In this document: positions 53,977 through 63,108 of the stretch, piece after piece
How the letters are laid out: each line of letters opens with the position of its first letter
Position numbering within the stretch: the first letter of the stretch is position 1
From: Rhizobium chutanense
GTDB lineage: Bacteria > Pseudomonadota > Alphaproteobacteria > Rhizobiales > Rhizobiaceae
Assembly: GCF_002531935.1 (NCBI RefSeq)
Contig: NZ_NWSV01000003.1
Location: 310,001-374,000 of the forward strand
Length of the DNA stretch: 64,000 bases
Direction: 5' to 3'
The notes under the pieces: generated by a model
What the model was told of the DNA's origin: nothing
Database searches by the model: none
The model's input: only the letters and a program-made list of their open reading frames with translations
Program-made: the position numbers and the translations under genes

Positions 53977-54108
53977 TCCTGTGCTTGTCACAGGAATCCA
54001 GCCACGGCGCGTCCGCGCTGTGAATGAATCTTTTCCCCCCTTGAATGAGTCTCCTGCGCCCAAAGACTTGGGCGCACTGGATTCCTGTGACAAGCACAGG
54101 AATGAGGG
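53970..54108. repeat. RIME-like element with 32-base perfect terminal inverted repeats
   Basis: Arms at 53970-54001 and 54077-54108 are perfect inverted copies of 32 bases; each contains an inner dyad, TTCCTGTG and CACAGGAA. Between them another hairpin, TGCGCCCAA (54055-54063) with TTGGGCGCA (54068-54076). Such palindromic elements are dispersed in rhizobial chromosomes. It separates cycK and cycL and supplies a start codon to cycL. Confidence 0.8.
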
Positions 54109-54125
54109 AGGTGGGGAGCGGCGCG

Positions 54126-56120
54126 TCATTCGGCCGGCTCCATGGCAGGCGCTGCCGGTTTTGCCTTCGCCTTCCTCCGCGGCGCGCCGACGCGCAGGCG
54201 GCGGTCGCTGAGAGACACGAAACCACCCAAAGCCATGATCACTGCGCCGCCCCAGATGCAGAGGATGAACGGCTTCCACCAGATGCGCACGACGATGCCG
54301 CCGTCCTTGGTGGCGTCGCCGAGCGAGACGTAGAGCTGGCTGAGGCCGAAGGTCAGGATACCTGCCTCCGTCGTCGGCATCTGGCGGGCGGTATAGAGAC
54401 GTTTGGCCGACCAGGTGTCGGCGACCGTGACACCGGCGCGCCGGACGGTGAAGTGGCCGCGCTCCTCGGTATAGTTCGGCCCTCTGCCCGCCTGCATGCC
54501 GTCGAAATTGAGGCTGTAGCCGCCGGCATCGGCGGTCTCGCCCGGCTTCATCTCGATGACGTGCTCGGTCTGGAAGGTCGTGACCGCGACGATGCCGAGC
54601 ACGGTGACGCCGAGCCCGACATGAGCGAGCGCCGTGCCGAAGGCCGAACGCGGCAGGCCGGTCAGGCGGCGCCAGGCGACGGAGCCCGCAACCTTGCCGA
54701 TGCCGGCGCGATACCAGAGATCGGCAATGGCGCCGAGAATCAGGAACAGCCCGGCGGCCAGCCCCAGCACCGCCAGCACCGGACCGCCATGTTCGATATA
54801 GAAGAAGGCCACCGCGGCAAGAAAGGCGAGGCCCGCCACCACATAGAGCCGCTGCAGGGCGCCGAGCAGATCGCCGCGCTTCCAGGCGAGCAGCGGCCCG
54901 AAGGGCACGATGACGATCAGGGGCGCCATCAGCAGGCCGAAGGTCAGGTTGAAGAAGGGCGGCCCGACGGAAATCTTGTCGCCGGTGATCGTTTCCAGCA
55001 GCAGCGGATAGAGCGTGCCGGTCAGGACCGTGCCACAGGCGACCGTCAGGATCAGATTGTTGACGACGAGCGCCCCCTCGCGCGAAATCGGCGCGAACAG
55101 CCCGCCGGCCGAAAGCCGCGGCGCGCGGAAGCCGAAGAGCGACAGCGCCCCGCCGATGAAGATCAACAGGATGCAGAGAATGAAGACGCCGCGGCTCGGA
55201 TCGCTGGCAAAGGCATGCACCGAGGTCAGCACGCCGGAGCGCACCAGGAAGGTTCCCATCAGCGACAGCGAGAAGGTGAGGATGGCGAGCAGCACCGTCC
55301 AGATCTTCAGCGCCTCGCGCTTTTCCATGACGAGCGCCGAATGCAGCAGCGCAGTGCCGGCCAGCCACGGCATGAAAGAGGCATTTTCCACCGGATCCCA
55401 GAACCACCAGCCGCCCCAGCCGAGCTCGTAATAGGCCCAGTAGGAGCCCATGGCGATGCCCAATGTGAGGAAGGTCCAGGCAGCCAGCGTCCAGGGCCTG
55501 ACCCAGCGGGCCCAGGCGGCGTCGATACGGCCTTCCAGGAGCGCCGCGACGGCAAAGGAGAAGCAGACGGAGAAGCCGACATAACCGAGATAGAGCAGCG
55601 GCGGGTGGATGGCCAGGCCGATATCCTGAAGGACGGGGTTGAGATCGCGGCCCTCGGCCGGCGCCGGATCAAGCCGCAGGAAGGGATTGGAGGTCAGCAG
55701 AATAAACAGCGTGAAGGCGACCGAAATCCAGGCCTGCACGGCCAATACATTGGCCTTCAGCGTCTCCGGCAGATTGCGGCCGAAGACGGCGACCAGGGCG
55801 CTGAACAGCGTCAGGATCAGCAGCCAGAGCATCATCGATCCCTCGTGATTGCCCCAGACGCCGGAATATTTGTAGATCAACGGCACCAGCGAATGCGAAT
55901 TCTCCCAGACGTTCTCGACCGAGAAGTCCGAGACGACATGGGCATAGGTCAAGACGCCGAAGGAGAAGGCGACGAGCGCAAACATCGCCAGCGAGCCGAT
56001 CGTCGCCACATCCATCATCGCCCGGTCATGGCGGCGAGCTCCCATCACCGGCACGGTGGAAAGAATGAGCGCCGTTGCGAGCGCCAGCACCAGCGCGTAA
56101 TGGCCGATCTCGATGATCAT
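54126..56120 (-). CDS. cycK: Heme lyase component CcmF/CycK
   Basis: A 664-residue polytopic inner-membrane protein that, with CcmH and CcmI, joins heme from CcmE to apocytochrome c. The WWD domain is visible at [23 protein letters not shown] with the flanking conserved histidines, for example [16 protein letters not shown]. About fourteen helices are seen, starting [20 protein letters not shown]; the start 56120 overlaps cycJ by four bases. It is the third gene of the cycHJKL operon. Symbol follows the rhizobial cyc nomenclature; ccmF is the equivalent elsewhere. Confidence 0.94.
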   Translation of the reverse strand: MIIEIGHYALVLALATALILSTVPVMGARRHDRAMMDVATIGSLAMFALVAFSFGVLTYAHVVSDFSVENVWENSHSLVPLIYKYSGVWGNHEGSMMLWLLILTLFSALVAVFGRNLPETLKANVLAVQAWISVAFTLFILLTSNPFLRLDPAPAEGRDLNPVLQDIGLAIHPPLLYLGYVGFSVCFSFAVAALLEGRIDAAWARWVRPWTLAAWTFLTLGIAMGSYWAYYELGWGGWWFWDPVENASFMPWLAGTALLHSALVMEKREALKIWTVLLAILTFSLSLMGTFLVRSGVLTSVHAFASDPSRGVFILCILLIFIGGALSLFGFRAPRLSAGGLFAPISREGALVVNNLILTVACGTVLTGTLYPLLLETITGDKISVGPPFFNLTFGLLMAPLIVIVPFGPLLAWKRGDLLGALQRLYVVAGLAFLAAVAFFYIEHGGPVLAVLGLAAGLFLILGAIADLWYRAGIGKVAGSVAWRRLTGLPRSAFGTALAHVGLGVTVLGIVAVTTFQTEHVIEMKPGETADAGGYSLNFDGMQAGRGPNYTEERGHFTVRRAGVTVADTWSAKRLYTARQMPTTEAGILTFGLSQLYVSLGDATKDGGIVVRIWWKPFILCIWGGAVIMALGGFVSLSDRRLRVGAPRRKAKAKPAAPAMEPAE

Positions 56121-56614
56121 TGCGTCGCTTTCACTTCCTGGGCCTGATTTTCCTTCCCAGGACTTTCCTGGCCCTGGCCTTCCTTCCACAGCCCCTGCTG
56201 TTTCAGCCTGTCGGCCACGTCTTTCGGCATATAGGTCTCATCATGCTTGGCAAGCACGGTATCGGCAACGAAGACACTCGTGCCGGATGTAAACATGCCT
56301 TCGGTGACGACGCCCTGGCCTTCGCGGAAGAGATCGGGGAGGATGCCGGTATATTGGACCTTCACGGCATTGGCGCTGCCGTCGGTGACGGCAAATTCCA
56401 CCGTCGAGCCGGCGCCGCGCACGACGCTGCCCTCGCCGACCAGGCCGCCGAGCCGGATGCGGGTTTCCGGCGCCACCGGCGTCTTCGCCAGATCGGCCGG
56501 CATGTAGAAATAGGCGACCGACTGGCTGAAAGCGAACATGACCAGCAGCACGGCGGCGGCGATGAAGCCCATGCCGCCTGCTATCACCGCCAGCCGCTTC
56601 TGCTTGCGCGTCAT
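56117..56614 (-). CDS. cycJ: Heme chaperone CcmE/CycJ
   Basis: A 165-residue membrane-anchored periplasmic protein that binds heme covalently before passing it to apocytochromes. One N-terminal membrane helix ([22 protein letters not shown]) leads to an OB-fold beta-barrel with [16 protein letters not shown] and [20 protein letters not shown]. The heme-binding histidine is H124 in [11 protein letters not shown], with Y128 as axial ligand. A charged tail ([18 protein letters not shown]) ends the protein. It overlaps cycH and cycK by four bases each. Confidence 0.94.
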   Translation of the reverse strand: MTRKQKRLAVIAGGMGFIAAAVLLVMFAFSQSVAYFYMPADLAKTPVAPETRIRLGGLVGEGSVVRGAGSTVEFAVTDGSANAVKVQYTGILPDLFREGQGVVTEGMFTSGTSVFVADTVLAKHDETYMPKDVADRLKQQGLWKEGQGQESPGKENQAQEVKATQ

Positions 56615-57789
56615 TGTGATGATCCTTCCGTGGGCAGGCCGAGTTCGCTGGCAAGCGCCAGCAATTGCTTGCCCTGCTCGCTGTCTGCCGGAAAAGCAGC
56701 AAGCCCGCGCTTCAGGGCGCCGGCTGCGCGATCCTTGTCGTTCAATACGGCGTAAGAGCGGACGAGCCGCACCCAGCCTTCGAAATTGTTCGGATCGGCG
56801 CTGAGCTTGGCATCGAGGCTCTCGACCATGCCACGGATCATCTGCTGCCGGTCGCCGGTGCTCATATTCTCCGCCGCTGCCACATCCTGCTGCGTGGGAT
56901 TGCCGAGGGCACTCGGATTGCCAGAGGCACTCGGATTGCCGGGAACAGCCGGACCGGCGCCGGGATTTGCCGGCGCGCCGCCGTTCATGGCGATATGGTC
57001 GTTGACCAAGGGCAGCCAGGGTGCGTCGGCCGGCGATTGTTTCGCCAGCGCTTCGAAGGCCTGGCGCGCCTCAACGGAACGTCCCGCCTGCTCCATACTG
57101 AGGGCGATATAAAAGCGGGCGCGCGGATTGTCGGGTTCCAGCGTCAGCGATTGTTCCAGCACCTGACGCACCTCCTCCGTCACGACGCCCTCGGAGACCG
57201 CCATCAGCGCGTCGGCCAGGCCGTCGAGCCGGACCGGGCTCGGGCCGAGAAGCCGGACGGCATTGCGGTAGGCCACCTGCGCGTCGTTGACGCGCATGGT
57301 GCGGAGATAGATCGGCGCCAGCACGTCCCAGCCCCTGCCGTCATCGGGCTTCTCAGCCAGGTGGCGTTCCGCCTTGGCGATCAGCACCGCCACATCGTTG
57401 CCGGGATTATCGAGCCGTGCCTGCAGCGGCTGCGACGGCAGGTCCGGCCTGCCCGTCGTCAAATAAAGACAGAGCCCGAGAACCGGCAGAAGCAGGAGGA
57501 CGAAGGCTTCGGTGAAACGGTGATGCCGTGCGGCTTTCGGCGTCTGCCCCGGTTCGCCGTCGGAGACGGCGATCAGCCGCCGGCCGATTTCGGCTCTCGC
57601 ATAATCGGCCTCTTCCGGCGTGATCAGTCCACCATCGAGATCGCGGTCGAGTTCGCGCAACTGGTCGCGATAAACCGCCGCCTCGCCCGCACGGCTATTT
57701 TCCGCCGCCTTCGCTCCACGCAGAAGGGGGTAAAGCAGGATGGCGGCGACGACTGCCGTCAGAGCGGCAACGAGAATCCAGAACAGCAT
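56611..57789 (-). CDS. cycH: Cytochrome c biogenesis protein CcmI/CycH
   Basis: A 392-residue inner-membrane protein that presents apocytochrome c to the heme lyase. Two helices (about 1-22, [22 protein letters not shown], and 96-112, [17 protein letters not shown]) flank a cytoplasmic loop with a leucine-zipper-like stretch ([24 protein letters not shown]); the periplasmic C-terminal part has TPR repeats (about 130-260 and the final 60 residues). A low-complexity Asn/Gly/Pro stretch ([18 protein letters not shown]) lies at about 275-295. First gene of the operon; its last bases overlap cycJ by four. Confidence 0.92.
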   Translation of the reverse strand: MLFWILVAALTAVVAAILLYPLLRGAKAAENSRAGEAAVYRDQLRELDRDLDGGLITPEEADYARAEIGRRLIAVSDGEPGQTPKAARHHRFTEAFVLLLLPVLGLCLYLTTGRPDLPSQPLQARLDNPGNDVAVLIAKAERHLAEKPDDGRGWDVLAPIYLRTMRVNDAQVAYRNAVRLLGPSPVRLDGLADALMAVSEGVVTEEVRQVLEQSLTLEPDNPRARFYIALSMEQAGRSVEARQAFEALAKQSPADAPWLPLVNDHIAMNGGAPANPGAGPAVPGNPSASGNPSALGNPTQQDVAAAENMSTGDRQQMIRGMVESLDAKLSADPNNFEGWVRLVRSYAVLNDKDRAAGALKRGLAAFPADSEQGKQLLALASELGLPTEGSSQ

Positions 57790-57879
57790 AGCGGCCCAAA
57801 TACGTGAAGCGGGCCGTCATTCCAACTGCCAAAGCCGGAATGACGAAGATTTGAGGCTATTCGCCGCAATTCACCGGGT

Positions 57880-58305
57880 TCAGCCGAGCGGCGACCAGCT
57901 GCCATCGGCGTTGCGGCAGGCAGCCCCGCGTACCACCGTGTCCTTGCCGTCGACAGTCAACGTATGGGTATATTGCCGGCAGTTCTGCGAACCGACCTGA
58001 TAGGGTGCGGCGGCGACAACCTTGCCGGTGACGTCCTTGCCGGTCCACTGCATCGGCTGGCCGACGGCGGCACCTTCCAGCGCCCGATATTCTGCCTCGA
58101 GCGCCCGCTGCTTGTCGCTATCGCTCAAGGTCACGCCGCTGCGGCCGACAAGGCCGCCCTGCAGCGCGGTCAGGAAGGCGGCCGAGGCCGAGGGCTTGCT
58201 CGAAAAAATGCCGCGCGACGCGCCACCCTTCGTCGTCGTGCAGCCGGATAGCGCGACGGCGACGAGCAGAGCGGAAGCGATCATGCCTTGCGAGCGTAAA
58301 ATCAT
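57880..58305 (-). CDS. Lipoprotein, surface-antigen (RT0821-like) family
   Basis: A 141-residue envelope lipoprotein. The signal region MILRSQGMIASALLVAVALSGC ends in a lipobox with the lipidated cysteine at 22. The mature part, with ALEAEYRALEGAAVGQPMQW, VVAAAPYQVGSQNCRQYTHTLTVDGKDTVVRGAACRNADGSWSP, matches the RT0821/Lpp0805 surface protein family, with two conserved cysteines in the C-terminal half that probably bridge. Function is not established. It lies between feuQ and cycH, 90 bases before cycH, on the same strand; whether they share a transcript is unclear. Confidence 0.75.
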   Translation of the reverse strand: MILRSQGMIASALLVAVALSGCTTTKGGASRGIFSSKPSASAAFLTALQGGLVGRSGVTLSDSDKQRALEAEYRALEGAAVGQPMQWTGKDVTGKVVAAAPYQVGSQNCRQYTHTLTVDGKDTVVRGAACRNADGSWSPLG

Positions 58306-58423
58306 TGCGTCGAACCACGATCAGGGGTCAAATTCAGCCGATCGAAGTGCAGCGTCCCCGTGTCAGCATTAAGGCAAAGCATGCTATGCATTTGCCACTA
58401 TCTTTGTGACATCAAGCAGTTGC

Positions 58424-59827
58424 TCATGCAACATCCTTTGTGATGCCGGGCAGAATAAGCTTCGCCTTGAGCCCGCCCCATTCGCCGCGGGACAGTTCGA
58501 GCCGCCCCTGATACTCACCGGAAATCTCGGTGACGATCGAAAGGCCGAGCCCGGTGCCGGGCTTGCTTTCGTCGAGCCGGCGGCCGCGCTTCAGCGCCTC
58601 ACGGATCTGATCGGGCTCCAGACCCGGCCCGTCATCCTCGACGGCGAGCTCCACCCAATGGCGCCGCGCACTCGCCTCCGCTCCCTTGACGTCGTCGCCG
58701 GCCTCGACGGCCGAAAGCCGTACCTTGCTTTTGGCAAAACGCGCCGCATTCTCCAAAAGATTGCCGACAGTCTCCTCAAGATCCTGCTGCTCCATGGCGA
58801 CGGCCAGATGCGGCGGCGAGACGACGAGATCGAATTCGGTATCAACGTTCAGCCGGCGCATGACGCGCACCAGCCGCTCGAGCGCCGGCTCGGCGTCGGT
58901 GCGGGCGAGCACGGATTCACGCTGCGCGGCGATGCGGGCCCGGTTGAGATAGGACTGCACCTGCCCCTGCATCGATTCCGCCTGGCTGCGCACCAGTTCG
59001 CCATGGGATTTTTCCAGCACCCGCGCTTCGTTCAGGAGAACGGCGATCGGCGTCTTCAGCGAATGGGCGAGATTGCCGACCTGCATGCGGGCGCGCTCGA
59101 CGATGCGGCGGTTGCTGTCGATCAGCGCGTTGACCTCGTTGGCGAGCGGCAGGATTTCGCGCGGAAAATCGCCTTTCAACTGCTCGCTCTCGCCGGCGCG
59201 GATGCGCTCAAGCGCGGCACGCGCCTTGTCGAGCGGCTTCAGGCCATAGAGAATCGCCAGCGCGTTGACGATCAGGCTGCCGACGCCGAAACCGGCGAGC
59301 GCCAGATAGAGGCTATGGGAAAAGGTGCGGACATCGTCCTCGACGACATCGACATTGCCGGTGACGCGGACACGCGCGGCGCGCCCGTCGGTATCGAGCA
59401 CCACTTCGGTTTCGGCCACCTGCACGCGATTGCCGGAGGCATCCGTCACCTGATAGTAGCGTTCGTAATTCTTGTCGAAGGGCGCCTCGACGACGGAGGG
59501 AACCGGAATGAGCGCCGAGCCGAGCGAGGGCGACACCAGCGGTGCCGTCGTATAGGTGCCGAGCGGCTCCACCACCCAATACCAGCCGGTCTTCGGCTGG
59601 GCAAAACGCAGGTCGCCGAGTTGCGGGCTGCCGCTGAGCGCCCCCTGATCACCTATCGTCACCGAGTTGATGACGTTATAGAGCTGCGCCCGCAGCAGAT
59701 CCTGGAAACCGCGTTCGGCGCTCTTGCGGTAGAGGGTGGAGATCAAAAGGCCGATCACCACAAGCGCCACCGTCGACCAGACCGTGGTCAGCAGCAAAAC
59801 GCGGGCGGTGAGCGACTTAATTCGCAT
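58424..59827 (-). CDS. feuQ: Sensor histidine kinase FeuQ
   Basis: A 467-residue inner-membrane kinase of the PhoQ/EnvZ type: helices at about 10-31 and 172-194 enclose a periplasmic sensor of about 140 residues, followed by a HAMP-like linker, HisKA with H255 (GNLAHSLKTPIAVLLNEARVLEKS), and a HATPase domain (NLLENAARFAKS, DDGPGLEPDQIREALKRGRRLDE, GTGLGLSIVTEISGEYQGRLEL). In R. leguminosarum FeuQ with FeuP was found in a screen for iron uptake and mapped next to cycHJKL; in Sinorhizobium FeuPQ controls cyclic glucan export and osmotic adaptation. It overlaps feuP by 11 bases. Confidence 0.9.
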   Translation of the reverse strand: MRIKSLTARVLLLTTVWSTVALVVIGLLISTLYRKSAERGFQDLLRAQLYNVINSVTIGDQGALSGSPQLGDLRFAQPKTGWYWVVEPLGTYTTAPLVSPSLGSALIPVPSVVEAPFDKNYERYYQVTDASGNRVQVAETEVVLDTDGRAARVRVTGNVDVVEDDVRTFSHSLYLALAGFGVGSLIVNALAILYGLKPLDKARAALERIRAGESEQLKGDFPREILPLANEVNALIDSNRRIVERARMQVGNLAHSLKTPIAVLLNEARVLEKSHGELVRSQAESMQGQVQSYLNRARIAAQRESVLARTDAEPALERLVRVMRRLNVDTEFDLVVSPPHLAVAMEQQDLEETVGNLLENAARFAKSKVRLSAVEAGDDVKGAEASARRHWVELAVEDDGPGLEPDQIREALKRGRRLDESKPGTGLGLSIVTEISGEYQGRLELSRGEWGGLKAKLILPGITKDVA

Positions 59828-60488
59828 GTTTCGGCGCTTGGATGCGGTAACCGAGACCGCGCACCGTTTCGATCAGATCGACGCCCATTTTTTTGCGCAG
59901 GCGGCCGACAAAGACCTCGATCGTGTTGGAATCACGGTCGAAATCCTGGTCGTACATGTGCTCGACCAGTTCGGTGCGCGAGACGACCTCACCCATGTGA
60001 TGCATGAGATAGGCAAGCAGGCGGTATTCATGCGAGGTCAGCTTCAGCGTCGTGCCGTTGACCGTCGCCTTCGAGGATTTGGTATCGAGCCGCACCGGCC
60101 CGCAAATGATCTCGGACGAGGAATGCCCGGCCGCGCGCCGGATCAGCGCCCGGATGCGCGCCAGCACTTCCTCGACATGGAAGGGCTTGGTGACATAGTC
60201 GTCGGCGCCGGCGTCGATGCCGGCGACCTTGTCGCTCCAGCGGTCGCGCGCCGTCAGGATCAGCACCGGCACGCCGCGGCCGGCGCTGCGCCATTTTTCG
60301 AGCACGGTGACACCGTCCATCTCCGGCAGGCCGATATCGAGGATGATGGCGTCATAGGGTTCGGTATCGCCGAGGAAGTGCCCCTCCTCGCCGTCGAACG
60401 CCTGGTCGACGACATAACCCGCCTCTTTCAGCGTGTCGGCCAACTGCCGGTTCAGATTGACGTCGTCTTCGACTACCAGAATGCGCAT
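59817..60488 (-). CDS. feuP: Response regulator FeuP
   Basis: A 223-residue OmpR-type regulator with receiver domain (phosphorylation at D51, AIILDIGLPEMDGV; K102-like lysine in DDYVTKPFHVEEVLARI) and winged-helix DNA-binding domain (LKLTSHEYRLLAYLMHHMGEVVSRTELVEHMYDQDFDRDSNTIEVFVGRLRKKMG). The sequence closely follows the rhizobial FeuP type. AAGG lies about eight bases before the ATG. It sits between feuN (54 bases upstream) and feuQ, which overlaps it. Under family knowledge FeuP activates ndvA and other osmolarity genes; none is in the window. Confidence 0.92.
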   Translation of the reverse strand: MRILVVEDDVNLNRQLADTLKEAGYVVDQAFDGEEGHFLGDTEPYDAIILDIGLPEMDGVTVLEKWRSAGRGVPVLILTARDRWSDKVAGIDAGADDYVTKPFHVEEVLARIRALIRRAAGHSSSEIICGPVRLDTKSSKATVNGTTLKLTSHEYRLLAYLMHHMGEVVSRTELVEHMYDQDFDRDSNTIEVFVGRLRKKMGVDLIETVRGLGYRIQAPKHAN

Positions 60489-60542
60489 CGGTCCGCCTTC
60501 GCCCGCTTCAAATCGATCATGTCCTGAATAGACCGATTCCGC

Positions 60543-60791
60543 CTACATCGGAACCTTTACCGTCACTTTGCGTGGACGCTGGCCGTTGCCCGACACCAGA
60601 ACGGTGATGATGCAGCTATCGCCCACCGGTTGTACCGACAGGAGCTGGCCGCCCGTCTGCTCGACCACCTGGGCTGCGGCGGCGCTGCAATCGGCTGCCA
60701 CGCGCAGGACGAGGTTGCCCGCGCCCTCCGGTGAGGGCGCCGATACCACCAGTCCGGCGACCAATGCTGCGACGCTCAGAGGAAGGGCCAT
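60543..60791 (-). CDS. feuN: Small exported repressor FeuN-like
   Basis: An 82-residue protein with a Sec signal peptide (MALPLSVAALVAGLVVSA, cleavage after about residue 18) and a mature part of about 64 residues with two cysteines (ADCSAAAAQVV and VGDSCIITV) that probably bridge. FeuN of Sinorhizobium meliloti is a small periplasmic protein of about this size encoded just upstream of feuP that holds FeuQ inactive and is essential in the presence of FeuPQ. Size, export and position agree; I cannot align it in detail. It lies 54 bases before feuP on the same strand. Confirmation needs alignment. Confidence 0.75.
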   Translation of the reverse strand: MALPLSVAALVAGLVVSAPSPEGAGNLVLRVAADCSAAAAQVVEQTGGQLLSVQPVGDSCIITVLVSGNGQRPRKVTVKVPM

Positions 60792-61215
60792 GTGCTATGC
60801 TTTCAAGGTAATGCCAACGTGCTGCGAATATGTACTCACGCGACCTGAATGGCAAATGAATGCGCTGTAATGCAGGGCATTTAGAACCGTTCTCGACTAT
60901 TTGCGGGCAGCCGGTACCGGCTGCTGAAAACCGCCGCCGCGGCCAGCTCCGGCGGCCTTCCCGGCAGCGAAAAATCGCCTTCGACCTCGGGAGCAACATG
61001 GTCCCTGCAAAGGCAGGACGAGGTTGAGCCGACCCCAATGCGATCACCCGTGAAGCAGCCGCATCGGTTTGGCTGCCGCGCCCGCAGTTGCTGGCATCGG
61101 CCCGGTTTTCACGCGCCGGTCGTCCTGAAATTGTACCATTCCATCTTTCCGTCCCTTGGGAAAAAGCACAGGCCGTAAGTGCGATCGCAGCTTTGACCGA
61201 CCGATTGAAACTGTT
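60792..61215. other. Intergenic region between feuN and an MFS gene, with an 18-base palindrome
   Basis: Between the divergent genes lie 424 bases without a credible frame. A perfect 18-base palindrome with centre CCGGTACCGG occupies 60907-60924. Next to it another GC-rich dyad, CCGCCG with CCGGCGG (about 60931-60955), could form a hairpin. They might be control sites for feuNPQ or terminators. No -35/-10 pair stands out. Confidence 0.45.
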
Positions 61216-62478
61216 ATGTCCGTGGCTTCCCGCATTCAGGCCCTTTCAGCACCAATGCCAAATTCTTTCCGCTTCCGCTCGGCGCAGACGGTGACCGTGC
61301 TGGCCGTCACCCAGCTGATCGGCTGGGGCACGACATTCGACATGCTCGGCGTCATGGGCCGGATCGTGGCGCCCGCTCTCGGCCTGGTGAATGAGGTGGT
61401 GTTTGCCGGCCTGACGATCATGATGATGGTCAGCGCCATCCTTGGTCCGGCGACCGGCCGCTGGCTCTCCCGCTACGGTGCCGCCCGGGTGCTTTCGGCG
61501 GCCTCGCTGACTTTTGCGCTCGGCCTCTGTCTGCTTGCCGCCGCAGACGGCATCATGCTCTATGCCAGCGCCTGGGTCGTCATCGGCATCGGCGGTGCAT
61601 TCGGCCTTTCGGCACCGGCCTATACCGCCGTCGTCGAGCGCGAAGGCGAAAACGGCAAACGCGTCATTGCCATCCTGATGTTGTTCACCGGCCTGTCGAG
61701 CGCCATCTTTTGGCCGATCCTCAGCCTGCTCAACGAGACGATCGGCTGGCGCCCGACCTTTCTCGTCTGCGCAGCGCTGCAATTCTTCGTCTGCCTGCCG
61801 CTGCATCTTTTTGCCTTGCCGAAGCCGATCGCAACGCGTGGCGAAGGCGGCGCGGCCGACATTGCCCCGGTGCCGCTCACCAAGGCGGCGCGGCGCAAAG
61901 CCTTCCTGCTGATTGCCGCGGCGACGACGATCACGACCTTCATCACCTTCGGCATCTCGCCATCGCTGCTCGAAATCTTCCGCCAGTCCGGCGCCTCACC
62001 GGCGTTCGCGCTGCAGCTCGGCTCGGCGCGCGGCGTGCTCGGCATCTCGGCACGGTTCCTCGACATGCTGCTCGGCCGGCGCGGCAACCCCCTGCTCAGC
62101 GCGGCCATGGGCATCGGCCTGATGGCAACGAGCTTCCTGGTGATGCTGGTCGCCGGTCCGTCGGCACCGATGCTCGTCACCTTCGTCCTGCTCTATGGCT
62201 TCGGCGCCGGCGTCATGACCGTCGCCCGCGCGCTTCTGCCGCTGGCGCTGTTTTCGCCGGGCGAATACGGCCTGCAAGCGGCCCGGCTGTCGCTGCCGCA
62301 AAACCTTGCCAATGCCATTGCCCCGGTCATCTTCACCGCCATTCTCGACCGCGCCGGCATCGGCCCGGCGCTCGTCACCGGCGCCGCTCTCGCGGCCCTG
62401 GCGCTGGCCTTCATACTGATGCTGATGGCGCTGGTGCGCGGCGCCCACGCATCGCAGCCGAGCCCGGTCGTTCCTTGA
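61216..62478 (+). CDS. MFS transporter
   Basis: A 420-residue polytopic protein with twelve predicted helices. Loop 2-3 reads GPATGRWLSRYGAARVLS, matching the MFS GxxxGRxxxRxGxR motif; helix 4 contains ASAWVVIGIGGAFGLSAPAYTAVVEREG, and the central loop (about residues 205-230) is charged. It belongs to the general group of arabinose-efflux-like or CynX-like exporters, and no substrate is evident. Three starts are possible (61156, 61216, 61255); none has a strong ribosome site. The first would overlap a GC-poor N-terminal extension. It is a single gene on the plus strand, divergent from feuN. Confidence 0.75.
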   Translation: MSVASRIQALSAPMPNSFRFRSAQTVTVLAVTQLIGWGTTFDMLGVMGRIVAPALGLVNEVVFAGLTIMMMVSAILGPATGRWLSRYGAARVLSAASLTFALGLCLLAAADGIMLYASAWVVIGIGGAFGLSAPAYTAVVEREGENGKRVIAILMLFTGLSSAIFWPILSLLNETIGWRPTFLVCAALQFFVCLPLHLFALPKPIATRGEGGAADIAPVPLTKAARRKAFLLIAAATTITTFITFGISPSLLEIFRQSGASPAFALQLGSARGVLGISARFLDMLLGRRGNPLLSAAMGIGLMATSFLVMLVAGPSAPMLVTFVLLYGFGAGVMTVARALLPLALFSPGEYGLQAARLSLPQNLANAIAPVIFTAILDRAGIGPALVTGAALAALALAFILMLMALVRGAHASQPSPVVP

Positions 62479-62593
62479 GAGCCCGACCCGCCAACTCAGC
62501 CATTCTTAATATGTCCTGATTATCATCGAGATCCGGACGAGGGCCGCTTTCCTGTCGCGGCCAGTTCGCAATGAGCGCACAGCCGCTTTTGGC

Positions 62594-62679
62594 GAATCTT
62601 TTGAATCGCTTGCCGCCGCTTTTTCGAAAGTTGAATCCGGTGGCTCGGAAGTTGAGCGAGCTTCGCGCCGATCCGAATC
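62594..62679. other. Cluster of four GANTC (CcrM) sites
   Basis: GAATC occurs at 62594-62598, 62603-62607, 62633-62637 and 62675-62679, four sites in 86 bases. GANTC is the recognition sequence of the cell-cycle methylase CcrM in alphaproteobacteria. The cluster lies in the convergent space between the MFS and Dabb genes. No gene with normal codon use covers it. Confidence 0.4.
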
Positions 62680-62743
62680 CGGAAAATCAGTCATCCATTT
62701 GAAATTCAATGGATATGGCACGGCAGCCGGATGTCTGCGAAAA

Positions 62744-63049
62744 TCAGAGCGGCCGCGTCACCGCCGTGTGGCTGTCGTAATCGGCGGCGATGCGCTTTTC
62801 CCGGAGCGGCCGGACGCGTTCGATCGACAGCTGGTAATCGGGATGAGCCTTATAGGCGGCAAGGGCCGCCTCGTCGTCGAATTCGCCGTAGACGACGAGA
62901 TCGATCTCGGTGCCCAATTGATCGGTCTTCACATTGGTGCCGATTTCCAGCAGCCGCGCATGCGGAATGGCGGTCAGGATCGAAAGCCCGGCCCTCACCT
63001 CCTGCAGATGTTCCTCCTGCACGGTGAAGAAGACGATATGGCGGATCAC
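62744..63049 (-). CDS. Dabb (stress-responsive alpha/beta barrel) family protein
   Basis: A 101-residue protein with the Dabb fold: it starts with IRHIVFFTV, the family's first strand, has EEHLQEVRAGLSILTAIPHARLLEIGTNV in the first helix and strand, and EIDLVVYGEFDDEAALAAYKAHPDYQ in the second half. These dimeric barrels resemble monooxygenases and bind hydrophobic small molecules; function is unknown. The start is GTG at 63049 with GGAG seven bases upstream, which gives the family length; an ATG at 63112 would add 21 residues. It lies downstream of the GH19-like gene, 59 bases away, on the same strand. Confidence 0.72.
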   Translation of the reverse strand: MIRHIVFFTVQEEHLQEVRAGLSILTAIPHARLLEIGTNVKTDQLGTEIDLVVYGEFDDEAALAAYKAHPDYQLSIERVRPLREKRIAADYDSHTAVTRPL

Positions 63050-63108
63050 GCGGCAGCTCCTGTCAGATTCAGAGATCATCCGCGCGATAACACGCTCGCC
63101 GCAGGCCT

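Noticed and set aside
53479..55407. A 642-codon minus-strand frame running through cycL into the cycK region
   Set aside because: Only the last part is CycL; the rest is the wrong frame of cycK and of the repeat element.
62506..62721. Minus-strand ORF of 71 codons
   Set aside because: Third positions are only about half G+C, unlike genes here; no ribosome site, and the sequence is low in complexity. Considered noncoding.
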